The notes: a model not told the origin generated them from the letters alone. 64,000 bases of DNA from JAAZBA01 sp964461815 (GCA_964461815.1 CAYWVF010000008.1:1-64000), one strand, 5' to 3'. Positions 40,999 to 50,132 are shown, numbered from the stretch's first letter. Numbers and translations are program-made.

Positions 40999-42752
40999 TT
41001 TATCACCGAATCAAAGCGAAGCGGAAGCTTTATCGTAACTGTAGTGCCGACGTCTAGCGTGGATTCGACGTTGATAGAGCCGTGATGATATTTTACTATC
41101 TCACCTGCAATGGCAAGACCGAGACCTGTACCGCCCTTTTCACGTGAGCGAGCCTTGTCCACTCGGTAAAAGCGCTCGAACAGACGTGGAATATCCTCCT
41201 TTGGAATACCGATACCGTTGTCGGTGACTGAAATAGCGGCCTCATTCTCCGTAGAATGAGCAGCTATCTTTATCCTGCCTCCGTTCGGAGTGTATTTGAC
41301 GGAGTTTGCTACGATATTCACAACGACCTGCTCTATCCTTTCACGGTCGCCCTCGATATTCGGAAGTCCCTCCGCAAGATCGATCAGCAGCTCGTGGTTG
41401 TGATTTTTAGCCTCGAAGAGCATAGCATCGTAGACAGAGGTCAGCATCCTATCAAGTGGGAATATAGATATTTTAAGATCAAGCTTACCGTAGTCAAGAC
41501 GTGAGAGAGTGAGAAGATCCTTTACGATACGTGCCATTCTGTCAGCTTCATTATTGATAACGCCCAGGAATTTTTCCGAGAGCTCAGGCGGAAGATCGGG
41601 TGCATCGATAAGAGTTTCGGTGTAGCTCTTTATGCTTGTAAGCGGTGTACGCAGCTCATGCGATACATTCGCCACAAATTCACGTCGTGCCATCTCGAGC
41701 TTGTACTGCTCGGTGATATCGTGGATAACTGCCATGACTCCCCTGCCGTGATCGGGAGATGCGATAGGTGCAAGGAAGATACGCAGCGTTCGGTTGTCCT
41801 GCTTGTACTCGACACCGTTTTGAATGTCGGGAGTGGACAGGTCGGCATTGAGTCCGGGGAAGATCATATCGTATGTAAGGTCTTCGGAGAATTTCTTTGA
41901 CAGCATTTCCTCTGCTGCCGGATTCATATGTATGATATGTCCCGAGCTGTCAAAGGCGGCAACACCGTCGGTCATGTGCAGAAAGAGCGTGTTGAGCTTA
42001 TTACGCTCGTTTTCAACTGTTTTGAGCGTTGACTGCAATGCCTCAGCCATGTTGTTAAAGGTCTGCGTGAGCACACCTATCTCATCGTTTGATTGCACGG
42101 GAAGTGTACTTGAAAAGTTACCCTCAGCCAACAGCTTTGCGCCCTTTGTAACATTTTCAAGCGGAGTGGTCATTGTTTTCGAAAGGAAAAAGCTGAGTAT
42201 AACGGAGAATACAAGACCGAACAAAATGACCTGTGCGATAATGGAGAACAGCACCTGCGTAAGATTCGTAAGCTCGACCTTGTTATCCTTGACGTAGACT
42301 ATATACGTGGCATCATCGGAGGATATCGGGATCGCAAGATCCATATATTTACTGCTCATGACTATGCTTGAGCCTACCTCACCGTTTATTGCCTTTATTA
42401 TATTCGGGCTTTGCTCCAATGCAGCTCCGAGCACCTCATTTGAGCCTGTGAGGTAACGACCAGATGAATCGAGGATATAGAAGTTTCTGTTCGAGCCTAT
42501 ACCGAGAGGGCCTGCGTATGCGTTTATGATATCACGCAGCTGTTCCGGGACGTCATCGGAAGCCTCTTCATCGACGGAGGATTCAAGCTCGCTGATGAGA
42601 CGCTGAGTAAATACCGTCTCCATCTGTGTCTTGAAGTCGTCAAGATAAAATGTCGTTACACGGCTGACAAGCATCGTTCCGACTACCATCATTACCGACA
42701 GTATGAGAAGCACGAGGATCAGCACAAGCTTCATATGCAGAGAACGAAACAT
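40995..42752 (-). CDS. walK: WalK-like sensor histidine kinase
   Basis: 585 residues. Membrane helices lie at about 8-30 and 168-190 around an extracellular sensor. Then HAMP (about 191-243), PAS (about 250-345), HisKA with the phospho-accepting H365 in SHELRTPLTSIKSY, and an HATPase domain (N box, GIGIPKEDIPRLFERF, GGTGLGLAI). The whole layout equals WalK/VicK, the essential sensor of cell-wall metabolism. The response regulator walR, normally just upstream, is absent; a membrane protein gene takes its place, overlapping by one base. Confidence 0.88.
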   Translation of the reverse strand: MFRSLHMKLVLILVLLILSVMMVVGTMLVSRVTTFYLDDFKTQMETVFTQRLISELESSVDEEASDDVPEQLRDIINAYAGPLGIGSNRNFYILDSSGRYLTGSNEVLGAALEQSPNIIKAINGEVGSSIVMSSKYMDLAIPISSDDATYIVYVKDNKVELTNLTQVLFSIIAQVILFGLVFSVILSFFLSKTMTTPLENVTKGAKLLAEGNFSSTLPVQSNDEIGVLTQTFNNMAEALQSTLKTVENERNKLNTLFLHMTDGVAAFDSSGHIIHMNPAAEEMLSKKFSEDLTYDMIFPGLNADLSTPDIQNGVEYKQDNRTLRIFLAPIASPDHGRGVMAVIHDITEQYKLEMARREFVANVSHELRTPLTSIKSYTETLIDAPDLPPELSEKFLGVINNEADRMARIVKDLLTLSRLDYGKLDLKISIFPLDRMLTSVYDAMLFEAKNHNHELLIDLAEGLPNIEGDRERIEQVVVNIVANSVKYTPNGGRIKIAAHSTENEAAISVTDNGIGIPKEDIPRLFERFYRVDKARSREKGGTGLGLAIAGEIVKYHHGSINVESTLDVGTTVTIKLPLRFDSVIK

Positions 42753-43444
42753 TATTCAACCACGCTTTCTTTATATTCCTTTGTCGTGTAGATCAGACAG
42801 AAGCAGAGTGCCGACAGTATGCCAGATATGATCGAAAGGAATGTGTTTAAAGTGCTGCTGACGGAGAGCATCGTAATGAACGGCTGTATGTTCGTGCTCA
42901 CAAACAGCATGTAGGATGCAAAGCAGGATACTGTATTTGATACGCCGAGTATTATGGTGAATACTGCTGATACGATACCGGAAATGCGGACAGCCGGTAT
43001 ATTTTCACGCTCAATGGCAAAAAGCAGCAGCATAGCTGCGATGAGCATTATACCGAGAGGTACGAATATCAGTGACAGCAGACTCGTGATGTCGGAGCTT
43101 CTAATGAGAGTGTACGCTGCGAGGTTGAACAGAGGTGTGATAAGCTCCCCTACAGCTCCGACGATAAATGCAGCCTTGTTCTTTCCATAGGCTGACTTAG
43201 CGCAAATGAGCAGAAGAATGCCCAATACAAGCGAAAATATTGATTTTAACGCAAGATTAATATATGAAAATGATAGGACTGTGCTTGAAAGAAGCTCGGC
43301 AGCCACAAAGTCGGAAATGAATGCATTTATAAGCCTTGATGCTATCGCCCAGATGCTCGTAAATACAAGCATCACGGCGATAACGATACAAAGCGAGTTG
43401 TTTTTACTTAAAATACTGCGTGAGCTATTGCGTTCAGGCTGCAT
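42752..43444 (-). CDS. Six-helix membrane protein of unknown function
   Basis: 230 residues with about six hydrophobic segments (about 17-38, 52-85, 92-115, 122-145, 153-178, 188-222), a short polar N-terminus and a charged tail KEYKESVVE. No family is recognised. Its stop overlaps the start of walK by one base, in the place where walR normally lies, so it may be part of the same signalling unit or a chance neighbour. Confidence 0.6.
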   Translation of the reverse strand: MQPERNSSRSILSKNNSLCIVIAVMLVFTSIWAIASRLINAFISDFVAAELLSSTVLSFSYINLALKSIFSLVLGILLLICAKSAYGKNKAAFIVGAVGELITPLFNLAAYTLIRSSDITSLLSLIFVPLGIMLIAAMLLLFAIERENIPAVRISGIVSAVFTIILGVSNTVSCFASYMLFVSTNIQPFITMLSVSSTLNTFLSIISGILSALCFCLIYTTKEYKESVVE

Positions 43445-43506
43445 ACGGACTCCTTTCTGTCAGATAAGCTGTTAGTTACCGTGCTTTTAGATCAGACTGC
43501 GTGGCG

Positions 43507-44820
43507 CTACTTTTTCAGGATATCCGCCGCCGCTTCGACGAGCTTCATTCCCACTTCCTCAAGCGGATATTTCAGAGTGCAGCCTGCCGCACACTTGTGT
43601 CCGCCACCGTCGAATTTCTTGCAGATCTGAGAAGCATCTGCCTCGGCACCTGTGCGTACAGATACCTTGCAGCCCTCGTCACGCTCTGTGACGGTGATGC
43701 CTACCTCGACTCCCTCTATCGTGCGAGGAATGCCGGAAATGCCGTCGAGATCGTCGTTTGTGATATTATACTCACGGATGATATCACGGCTTATGAGCAC
43801 GAGTGCAATCCTTCCGTTCTCGAAGAATTTCATACCGCTCTGTATTTCTCCGTCGAGCTTCATGCGTGACTGTGAGCGCAGCTCGAAATATTTTCTGTTG
43901 AGCAGCGCAGCGTCAGCACCTGCATCGAGGCAGCTTGCAGCTACACGGAGTGTGCGAGACGTTACGTTTGAAAACTTAAAGCAGCCGGTATCGGTGGAAA
44001 CTGCCGAATATATCGCATTTGCAATGCTTTTATCGATGGAAATGTTCATCATATTGATGATATCGTAGATTATCTCACCACATGCGGCAGCAGTCGGCTC
44101 GGAGTATGCAAGTCTGGCGAAATCGGGCAGTGAACGGTGATGATCGATCGCAAGATCGACATAGCCGATGTATTTTTCAGCATTTTTCGGGAAAAGCGAA
44201 TTATCTGCGATATCCACTGTGACTATCGTGTCGGGAGTGTAGTCCTCCGGTGCGGTGATGCCCTCAAAAAGCGGCGCATAACGTGGCGTAAGCTCTGGAT
44301 TTTCGAGAACAAATGCAGTTTTTTCGCACATATTCAGTGCTTTGCACAGTGCGGAGGCACAGCCTACAGTATCACCGTCGGGACGGACATGAGTCAGTAT
44401 AAGGAAGTTATCACTTTCCTGCAAAAGCTTTACGACGTCGTTTATGTCAGCCTTTATCGTGACATTTACCTTTTTGGGAACGCTCTCGATGTCATTTAGC
44501 GTGCGGAGGATGGATGTACCTCTCTTGATGGAGTCGTCAAGTACGAAAACAGGCTCCGGAGCGGCACGAAGATTGATCCTTGACGCAACGTCGCGACGGA
44601 TAAAGCCTGTGGCACTTTTCAGTCCCTTGAACGCAGCCTTAGCCTGTGCTTCGCTTCCGTAGACACTTACATATATTTTAGCATAACGGAGGTCGCCTGT
44701 GACCTCGCATTTAGTAATGCTTACAAATCCCTCGATACGCGGATCCTTGAGTGTACGCATTGTCTCCGACAACGCCCTCAAGTATTCGTTTGAAATTCTG
44801 CTGATTCGCTGCTGAGACAT
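43507..44820 (-). CDS. RbfA-NrnA fusion: ribosome-binding factor plus DHH nanoRNase
   Basis: 437 residues in one uninterrupted frame. Residues 1-115 are RbfA (ISRISNEYLRALSETMRTLKDPR at the start), the KH-like factor for 30S maturation. Residues about 120-437 are a DHH/DHHA1 phosphoesterase of the NrnA type: HVRPDGD (144-150), D203 in TVDIADN, DHH (226-228) and GGGHKCAAG near the end. NrnA degrades oligoribonucleotides and dephosphorylates pAp. The two are normally separate adjacent genes at the end of the infB operon; here the stop and start between them are lost. Linker around 110-120 is short. Confidence 0.9.
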   Translation of the reverse strand: MSQQRISRISNEYLRALSETMRTLKDPRIEGFVSITKCEVTGDLRYAKIYVSVYGSEAQAKAAFKGLKSATGFIRRDVASRINLRAAPEPVFVLDDSIKRGTSILRTLNDIESVPKKVNVTIKADINDVVKLLQESDNFLILTHVRPDGDTVGCASALCKALNMCEKTAFVLENPELTPRYAPLFEGITAPEDYTPDTIVTVDIADNSLFPKNAEKYIGYVDLAIDHHRSLPDFARLAYSEPTAAACGEIIYDIINMMNISIDKSIANAIYSAVSTDTGCFKFSNVTSRTLRVAASCLDAGADAALLNRKYFELRSQSRMKLDGEIQSGMKFFENGRIALVLISRDIIREYNITNDDLDGISGIPRTIEGVEVGITVTERDEGCKVSVRTGAEADASQICKKFDGGGHKCAAGCTLKYPLEEVGMKLVEAAADILKK

Positions 44821-44867
44821 AAGTCAAACTTTGCTCCTTTGTTGTTTGTGTATGATAAAATTCAGAA

Positions 44868-44896
44868 AAGGCGGGCAGCTTTTACATACCCGCCTT
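44868..44896 (-). terminator. Weak terminator or attenuator between infB and rbfA-nrnA
   Basis: On minus, AAGGCGGG (44889-44896) pairs perfectly with CCCGCCTT (44868-44875), loop 13 nt, followed by a short T-rich run. As it lies between infB and rbfA in the direction of transcription, it could set the ratio of the two products. The arms are given as read on the transcript. Confidence 0.55.
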
Positions 44897-44900
44897 AAAA

Positions 44901-47534
44901 TTATGGCTTAACTTCTTCCATTATATACGCTTCGATGCTGTCGCCTTCCTTGATATCCTGGAAGCGTTCGATGGTTATACCGCATTCATAGCCTGCAAGT
45001 ACCTCACGAGCATCGTCCTTGAAGCGCTTGAGTGATGCAATCTCACCCTCATGGATAACGATACCGTCACGAACAAGGCGTATTTTGGACTGACGTGTGA
45101 CCTTACCGTTCTGAACGTAGCAGCCTGCGATGGTTCCGAGTCCGCTGGCCTTAAAGGTCTGGCGAACCTCGATGTGACCGATAACGGATTCCTTGAACTT
45201 AGGTGCAAGCATACCCTTCATAGCAGCTTCCATCTCTTCAAGACAATCATAGATGACTCTGTACGTTCTTATGTCAACACCCTGACGTGCCGCACCCTCG
45301 GATGCATCGACAGAGGGTCTGACGTTGAAGCCGATGATGATAGCATTGGAAGCACTGGCGAGCATAACGTCGGATTCATTTATAGCACCGACACCGGAAT
45401 GGATGACACGTACCTTGACCTCCTCGTTTGACAGCTTCTCGAGAGATGCCTTGACTGCTTCACTTGTACCGTGAACGTCAGCCTTGACGATGAGGTTGAG
45501 CTCCTTGACCTCGCCCTCCTTGATATAATCAAAGAGTGAGTCGAGCGATACTCTTGCAACGCTCTTAGCCTGCTCTTCCTTTTCCTCCTCCTTACGCTGC
45601 TCGACAAGCTCTCTTGCCATACGCTCGTCGGCTACGGAGTAGAAGAGATCACCTGCATTCGGGACCTCGGAAAGACCGATGATCTCAACAGGGGTGGACG
45701 GACCTGCGGACTGTATCTTCTGCCCACGGTCGTTGTTCATAACTCTCACACGACCTACAGTCTTACCTGCGATTATAACGTCGCTCATATGGAGCGTACC
45801 ATTCTGCACGAGCACAGTAGCAACAGGGCCGCGTCCGCGGTCGAGTCTTGCTTCGATGACAGTACCCTTTGCACTGCGGTCGGGATTTGCACGCAGCTCG
45901 AGCATATCTGCCGTAAGAAGTACCATCTCAAGCAGATTTTCGATGCCCTCGCCCTTAAGAGCGGAGATCTTGCACACTATCGTGTCACCGCCCCATTCCT
46001 CGGGAACGAGACCGTACTCTGTCATCTGCTGGAGAACACGGTCAGGCTGTGCGTTTTCCTTATCTATCTTATTTACAGCTACGACTATCGGTACGTTAGC
46101 TGCCTTTGCGTGATTTATAGCCTCTATCGTCTGCGGCATTATACCGTCATCCGCTGCAACAACGAGTATTACAACGTCTGTTACGGATGCACCGCGAGCA
46201 CGCATCGATGTGAATGCGGCGTGACCCGGAGTATCAAGGAATGTGATCTCACGGTCGCCGAGCTTTACTCTGTAAGCACCTATGTGCTGAGTGATACCGC
46301 CTGCTTCACCTGCCGCAACGTTTGTACGGCGGATGCAGTCGAGCAGTGATGTCTTACCATGGTCAACGTGTCCCATAACGACTACAACAGGATCTCTCGG
46401 TACGAGATTTTCCTCAGCGTCCTCTGTGTTGTCGATGAGCTTATCCTCGATTGTGACTATGACCTCATGCTCTACCTTTGCACCGAGCTCCATAGCTACG
46501 AGCGATGCCGTATCAAAGTCGATGAACTGTGATATGCTTGCTATAACTCCGAGCTTCATGAGCTGCTTTATGACCTCGGCGGCAGTTTTCTTAAGTCTGA
46601 GTGCAAGCTCACCTACGGAGATCTCGTCCGGGATCATGACCTTGATGGGCTGCTTTCTCATTACCTCCTGCTGGATCTTACGCAGCTTATCCTGCTCCTC
46701 CTGACGCTTTTTAGAGCCCATGAACTGAGACTGCTTCTTCTCACCGTTCTTCTTCGTGAGCTTCTGCTTTGTAGCGCCATGTGTAAACTCAGCCTTTTCG
46801 GGTACGAGCGAATCTATTCTGTCGTCATAGCGTGCGAGGTTTACGCTTGCACCTCGTGTATTGACGTAGGTACCCTTCTGAGATGATTTGGAGTGCTCTG
46901 ACATTACCGTAACAGCTGCATCGGAGGAGTCACTTCCCTTGTGGATGAACTGATTCTGCTGCGGCTGCGGCTTTGGCTGCTGCTTTTCGGGACGCTTAGC
47001 ATTATTCTTCTGCGGCTGTGTGAACTTGGGAGGAGCAAAGCGAGACTGATCCTTTGATGCACGGTAGTCGCTCTTTCCCTCTGCCTTTGCCGGACTGCCG
47101 ATGTTTTCTGTCTTTGGTGTCTCCTGCTTGGGTGCTTCGGGTGCATTCTTCTTTTCCGGTTTAGTCTCTGCTGTCTTCACTTTATCTTCCACCTTCGGAG
47201 CATCTTCCTTCTTATCAGGTGCGGGCTTTTCAGCCTTATGCTCAGTCTTCTTTTGTTCAGTCTTTTTAACCGGAGCCGTTTTTTTGGCAGGCTCTGTATT
47301 CTCATCAGCTGCCGGAGCTGACATTTGCTCGTTTAGAGCCTTTTCGATATTGTCCACCTGATTTTGCTGTGTCAGATATTCGAACAGATAATTGAGCTCT
47401 GCCTCTGTGAGCACCTGCATATGGTTCTTCGGAGGCTCTCCGTTATAGTCTGTAAGAATATTCATTATCACCTTAGATGTCAACTTAAAATCCTTTGCAA
47501 ATTCGTGGATCCTGTACTTATCTCCTGCGCTCAA
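44901..47534 (-). CDS. infB: Translation initiation factor IF-2
   Basis: 877 residues. Small N-terminal IF2 domain (about 1-55), then a 200-residue low-complexity stretch rich in K, E, P, A and Q (about 70-290), the core G domain with GHVDHGKTSLLD, DTPGHAAF and NKIDKENAQ, and domains II-IV that bind initiator tRNA. GTPase that places fMet-tRNA on the 30S subunit. Sits in the standard nusA operon directly after the L7Ae-like gene with no gap. Confidence 0.97.
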   Translation of the reverse strand: MSAGDKYRIHEFAKDFKLTSKVIMNILTDYNGEPPKNHMQVLTEAELNYLFEYLTQQNQVDNIEKALNEQMSAPAADENTEPAKKTAPVKKTEQKKTEHKAEKPAPDKKEDAPKVEDKVKTAETKPEKKNAPEAPKQETPKTENIGSPAKAEGKSDYRASKDQSRFAPPKFTQPQKNNAKRPEKQQPKPQPQQNQFIHKGSDSSDAAVTVMSEHSKSSQKGTYVNTRGASVNLARYDDRIDSLVPEKAEFTHGATKQKLTKKNGEKKQSQFMGSKKRQEEQDKLRKIQQEVMRKQPIKVMIPDEISVGELALRLKKTAAEVIKQLMKLGVIASISQFIDFDTASLVAMELGAKVEHEVIVTIEDKLIDNTEDAEENLVPRDPVVVVMGHVDHGKTSLLDCIRRTNVAAGEAGGITQHIGAYRVKLGDREITFLDTPGHAAFTSMRARGASVTDVVILVVAADDGIMPQTIEAINHAKAANVPIVVAVNKIDKENAQPDRVLQQMTEYGLVPEEWGGDTIVCKISALKGEGIENLLEMVLLTADMLELRANPDRSAKGTVIEARLDRGRGPVATVLVQNGTLHMSDVIIAGKTVGRVRVMNNDRGQKIQSAGPSTPVEIIGLSEVPNAGDLFYSVADERMARELVEQRKEEEKEEQAKSVARVSLDSLFDYIKEGEVKELNLIVKADVHGTSEAVKASLEKLSNEEVKVRVIHSGVGAINESDVMLASASNAIIIGFNVRPSVDASEGAARQGVDIRTYRVIYDCLEEMEAAMKGMLAPKFKESVIGHIEVRQTFKASGLGTIAGCYVQNGKVTRQSKIRLVRDGIVIHEGEIASLKRFKDDAREVLAGYECGITIERFQDIKEGDSIEAYIMEEVKP

Positions 47535-47954
47535 TTATCGAACACCTCCGCTCGTATTGTCGTTATTTTTATATTTTCTTGCATGCTTTCTGTCTGCTTC
47601 AGCCTGAAGGCGTGAAGCACGTTCCGCAAATTTCTCGTCTGAAATACCTCTTTGCACGAGATGCGATGCAATGGCTGCTGCCATACCGGCATCACATACC
47701 GCCGCTATCGCACATTCCGCACGACCGAGTACATTGCCTATCTCCTGCTTTGTAAACGGAGTTACTACATGTACGACCTTATCCTCACCTGATGTGAGCC
47801 GTTCAAAGCGTTCGCGTGTGTTGTCGGACGCATCTGCCGCTATGAGTATCAGCTTGGCGTAGCCGTGCCTTATGGCATCGGATACCGCTTCCTGCCCTAT
47901 TGCGGCTTTTCCTGCTTTTTTGCTGAGCCCCAGCATAGAAAGTTCTCTATCCAA
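47535..47954 (-). CDS. L7Ae-family RNA-binding protein YlxQ
   Basis: 139 residues. The first 100 match the L7Ae/L30e fold of YlxQ (ribosomal L7Ae-like): LGLSKKAGKAAIGQEAVSDAI and KLILIAADASDNTRERFE; the C-terminal 40 residues are a charged tail rich in R, K, Q and N. It overlaps the ylxR stop by 8 bases and touches infB. Such proteins bind kink-turn RNA; its exact partner is not established. Confidence 0.92.
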   Translation of the reverse strand: MDRELSMLGLSKKAGKAAIGQEAVSDAIRHGYAKLILIAADASDNTRERFERLTSGEDKVVHVVTPFTKQEIGNVLGRAECAIAAVCDAGMAAAIASHLVQRGISDEKFAERASRLQAEADRKHARKYKNNDNTSGGVR

Positions 47955-48222
47955 TGATCTGTTCCTCCATTTCCACGCTTAGCTGATCGTATACCTCATC
48001 CGGTACGGTGCATTCGAAGGCACGCTCGAGAGCCTTCGATTTGCGTATCTTTTTCAGGCATTCCTGATTCTTGCATATATACGCACCTCTGCCGGGCTTC
48101 TTGCCTTTGAAATCAAGCGATATTTCACCCTCGGGGCTACGCACGACCCTGATAAGCTCTTTTTTCGGAAAATGCTCTCTGCATCCAAGGCATTGGCGTA
48201 TGGGAATTTTTTTCGGTTTCAT
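47947..48222 (-). CDS. YlxR / RnpM RNA-binding protein
   Basis: 91 residues if started at ATG 48222, which gives the usual opening MKPKKIPIRQCLGC. CLGC, RVVRSPEGEISLD, KKPGRGAYIC and ALERAF are family hallmarks; relatives bind RNase P RNA and modulate it. Two earlier in-frame ATGs (48252 and 48264) would add 10 or 14 residues. The 48252 start is inside a 9-bp hairpin (48232-48252) and follows AAAGGA, so the real start is uncertain. Confidence 0.85.
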   Translation of the reverse strand: MKPKKIPIRQCLGCREHFPKKELIRVVRSPEGEISLDFKGKKPGRGAYICKNQECLKKIRKSKALERAFECTVPDEVYDQLSVEMEEQIIG

Positions 48223-48231
48223 ATTTATACC

Positions 48232-48252
48232 ATGCTTTGCCGTGCAAAGCAT
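48232..48252 (-). promoter_or_regulatory. Hairpin between ribosome site and ylxR start
   Basis: ATGCTTTGC and GCAAAGCAT form a perfect 9-bp stem with a 3-nt loop. It lies between AAAGGA and the favoured ATG at 48222, with nine bases after the stem. When folded, the ribosome site would be brought to normal distance from that ATG. Confidence 0.5.
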
Positions 48253-48269
48253 ATATCCTTTCATCGGAA

Positions 48270-48327
48270 TTTGTGGTGGTTTTCACGTAGGTGAAAATGA
48301 GCGACCGATCGTCGCAAGAACCACAAA
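48270..48327 (-). ncRNA. Predicted three-way-junction RNA between nusA and ylxR
   Basis: Three nested perfect helices are visible in 58 nt. The outer stem pairs TTTGTGGT (48270-48277) with ACCACAAA (48320-48327). Inner hairpin one is TTTTCAC/GTGAAAA (48280-48297, loop 4). Inner hairpin two is GCGAC/GTCGC (48301-48315, loop 5). The same folds form on the operon transcript (minus). It sits in a 147-base gap inside an operon that is otherwise tightly packed. It may be a regulatory leader for ylxR or a processing site. I know no named family that fits. Confidence 0.5.
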
Positions 48328-48369
48328 AACGGACATCCCTCATTTCCCGTGGGTTACGTGATAAAATGA

Positions 48370-49476
48370 TTATTCCTCTGTCTTTTTTGCGGTCGTTTCG
48401 GCTTTAGCCTTGTTTTTATCATCAAATGCAGCTATCGCACGTGACTTTATATCGATCTTACAGCCTGTGAGCTTTACTGCGAGTCTTGCATTCTGTCCTT
48501 CCTTGCCTATCGCAAGTGAGAGCTGATCATCCGGAACGATGACTCTGTAATTTTTAGGCTCGATCATATCTACCGACAAGACCTCTGCCGGAGCAAGTGC
48601 TGCTGCGATGAATTTTTCCATATCGTCGCTGTACTGAACGATGTCTATCTTCTCACCGCCGAGCTCCGCTACGACTGCACTTACACGCTCACCTCTCGGG
48701 CCTACACATGCGCCTATAGCATCGATATCCTTTTCGGGTGAATATACGGCGATCTTCGTTCTGCCGCCGGCTTCACGTGAAATGCTCTTTATCTCAACAA
48801 GACCGTCTCTGATCTCAGGTACCTGAAGCTCAAAGAGTCTGCGTACAAGGCCGGGATGTGTACGTGAGATAAGTATCTTCGGACGGCCTCTGTCGTTCTT
48901 TACCTCTACGATGTATATCTTTATATGGTCGCCTTCCTTAAGCTTCTCATTCTTGATCTGCTCTGATGCGGGAAGCGGTATCTCGGACTTTTCAGCTCCC
49001 GAGCCCATCTCAAGTGTGATGGCACCGTTCTTCGGCTCGATGCGGCTTACTACCGCTGTCATGACCTCGTGCTCATTTGCCGTGAATTTTGCAAATACGA
49101 GTCCGAGCTCCTTTTCTCTGATGCCCTGGATTATGACCTGCTTTGCTGTCTGAGCTGCGATACGTCCGAACTGCATCGCCTTTATCGGAACATTGACAAT
49201 GCTTCCGAGCTCAGGATGACGTGTATATTTCAGTGCGTCCTCAGGCGTGATCTCGAGCGTGGGATTCTCCACAGCCTCGACTATCGTCTTCTTGGCGTAC
49301 ATACGAAGCTCTTTTTTCACTTCGTCCGGCTCGATAACTATGTTTTCCGTTACTCCGTCATTATCACGCTTATATGCTGCGAGAAGTGCCTGAGATATTT
49401 TATCCAGCATATAGTCCTTAGGTATACCCTTTTCTTTTTCCAACGCTTCCAGTGCGCTAAATACGTTTTCACTCAT
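48370..49476 (-). CDS. nusA: Transcription factor NusA
   Basis: 368 residues: N-terminal RNA polymerase binding domain (about 1-125), S1 (about 130-200), then two KH domains (CVGPRGERVSAVVAELGGEKIDIV and AIGKEGQNARLAVKLTGCKIDI). It lacks the acidic C-terminal repeats of the proteobacterial form, as is normal in Firmicutes. Controls pausing, termination and antitermination. Second gene of the rimP operon. Confidence 0.97.
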   Translation of the reverse strand: MSENVFSALEALEKEKGIPKDYMLDKISQALLAAYKRDNDGVTENIVIEPDEVKKELRMYAKKTIVEAVENPTLEITPEDALKYTRHPELGSIVNVPIKAMQFGRIAAQTAKQVIIQGIREKELGLVFAKFTANEHEVMTAVVSRIEPKNGAITLEMGSGAEKSEIPLPASEQIKNEKLKEGDHIKIYIVEVKNDRGRPKILISRTHPGLVRRLFELQVPEIRDGLVEIKSISREAGGRTKIAVYSPEKDIDAIGACVGPRGERVSAVVAELGGEKIDIVQYSDDMEKFIAAALAPAEVLSVDMIEPKNYRVIVPDDQLSLAIGKEGQNARLAVKLTGCKIDIKSRAIAAFDDKNKAKAETTAKKTEE

Positions 49477-49526
49477 TCCAAAAATACCACCCTTAATATC
49501 GCATTATATATCCGTTAAATTATGTT

Positions 49527-49997
49527 TTATGCTTTAAGACGAACACTTGCAACATCTGTTAAGACGAAAACGGTCTCACCGCTGCCGCTGTCTATTGTAA
49601 CGCTGTCGTCACTGTAGGCTGTAAGCTTGCCGGAATACTCCTTTGCACCGTCGATCGCATGATAGAGCTTTACAACGACTTCGCTTCCCATGCAGTGCTC
49701 GAAATGCTCAGGTCGTGACAGTGTACGCTCCGTACCGGCAGACGATACATAGAACATATACGCTCCGTCGATAGGATCCTCACGGTCGAGGATCGGGTCA
49801 AGTGCTCGACTCACCGCTTCGCAGTCGTCTATGGAGATGCCGCCATCCTTGTCGATGAATACCGTCAGCTCATAGCTGCCTCCGAGCTTGACAAGAGTGA
49901 CGTCCCAGAAGATCAGCCCGAGCTGCTCGACTGTCGGACGAAGAAGTGCCTCTATGCGTGTTATGGAATTTCCCTGTTTGGATGCTTTCTTTTTCAT
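49527..49997 (-). CDS. rimP: Ribosome maturation factor RimP
   Basis: 156 residues, normal length. ITRIEALLRPTVEQLGLIFWDVTLVK, LTVFIDKDGGISIDDCEAVSRAL and VSSAGTERTLSRPEHFE fit the family. Needed for 30S assembly. First gene of the operon rimP-nusA-ylxR-ylxQ-infB-rbfA/nrnA, driven by the promoter at 50104-50132. Confidence 0.95.
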   Translation of the reverse strand: MKKKASKQGNSITRIEALLRPTVEQLGLIFWDVTLVKLGGSYELTVFIDKDGGISIDDCEAVSRALDPILDREDPIDGAYMFYVSSAGTERTLSRPEHFEHCMGSEVVVKLYHAIDGAKEYSGKLTAYSDDSVTIDSGSGETVFVLTDVASVRLKA

Positions 49998-50064
49998 AAT
50001 AAACAGTTCCTAATAAAAAATTTTGCCTTAAATGATATCGTGTGTACGTCTGCTTTAACAATAA

Positions 50065-50088
50065 AGAGTGGGTTTGTTGACCCACTCT
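50065..50088 (-). promoter_or_regulatory. 5' hairpin of the rimP-nusA operon mRNA
   Basis: AGAGTGGGT (50065-50073) pairs with ACCCACTCT (50080-50088) around a 6-nt loop. It would be the first thing transcribed from the promoter at 50104-50132, about 70 bases before rimP. With only a weak T run behind it, it could be an attenuator or a 5' stabiliser. Confidence 0.5.
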
Positions 50089-50103
50089 CCTTTTCTATCC
50101 TGT

Positions 50104-50132
50104 ATTATATCACTATCCTTAGTGAATTGCAA
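50104..50132 (-). promoter_or_regulatory. Promoter of the rimP-nusA-infB operon
   Basis: On minus, TTGCAA (50127-50132) and TATAAT (50104-50109) have a 17-bp spacer. The rest of the divergent gap (50133-50264) holds the -10 TATAAT at 50227-50232 for the CPBP gene. Confidence 0.8.
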
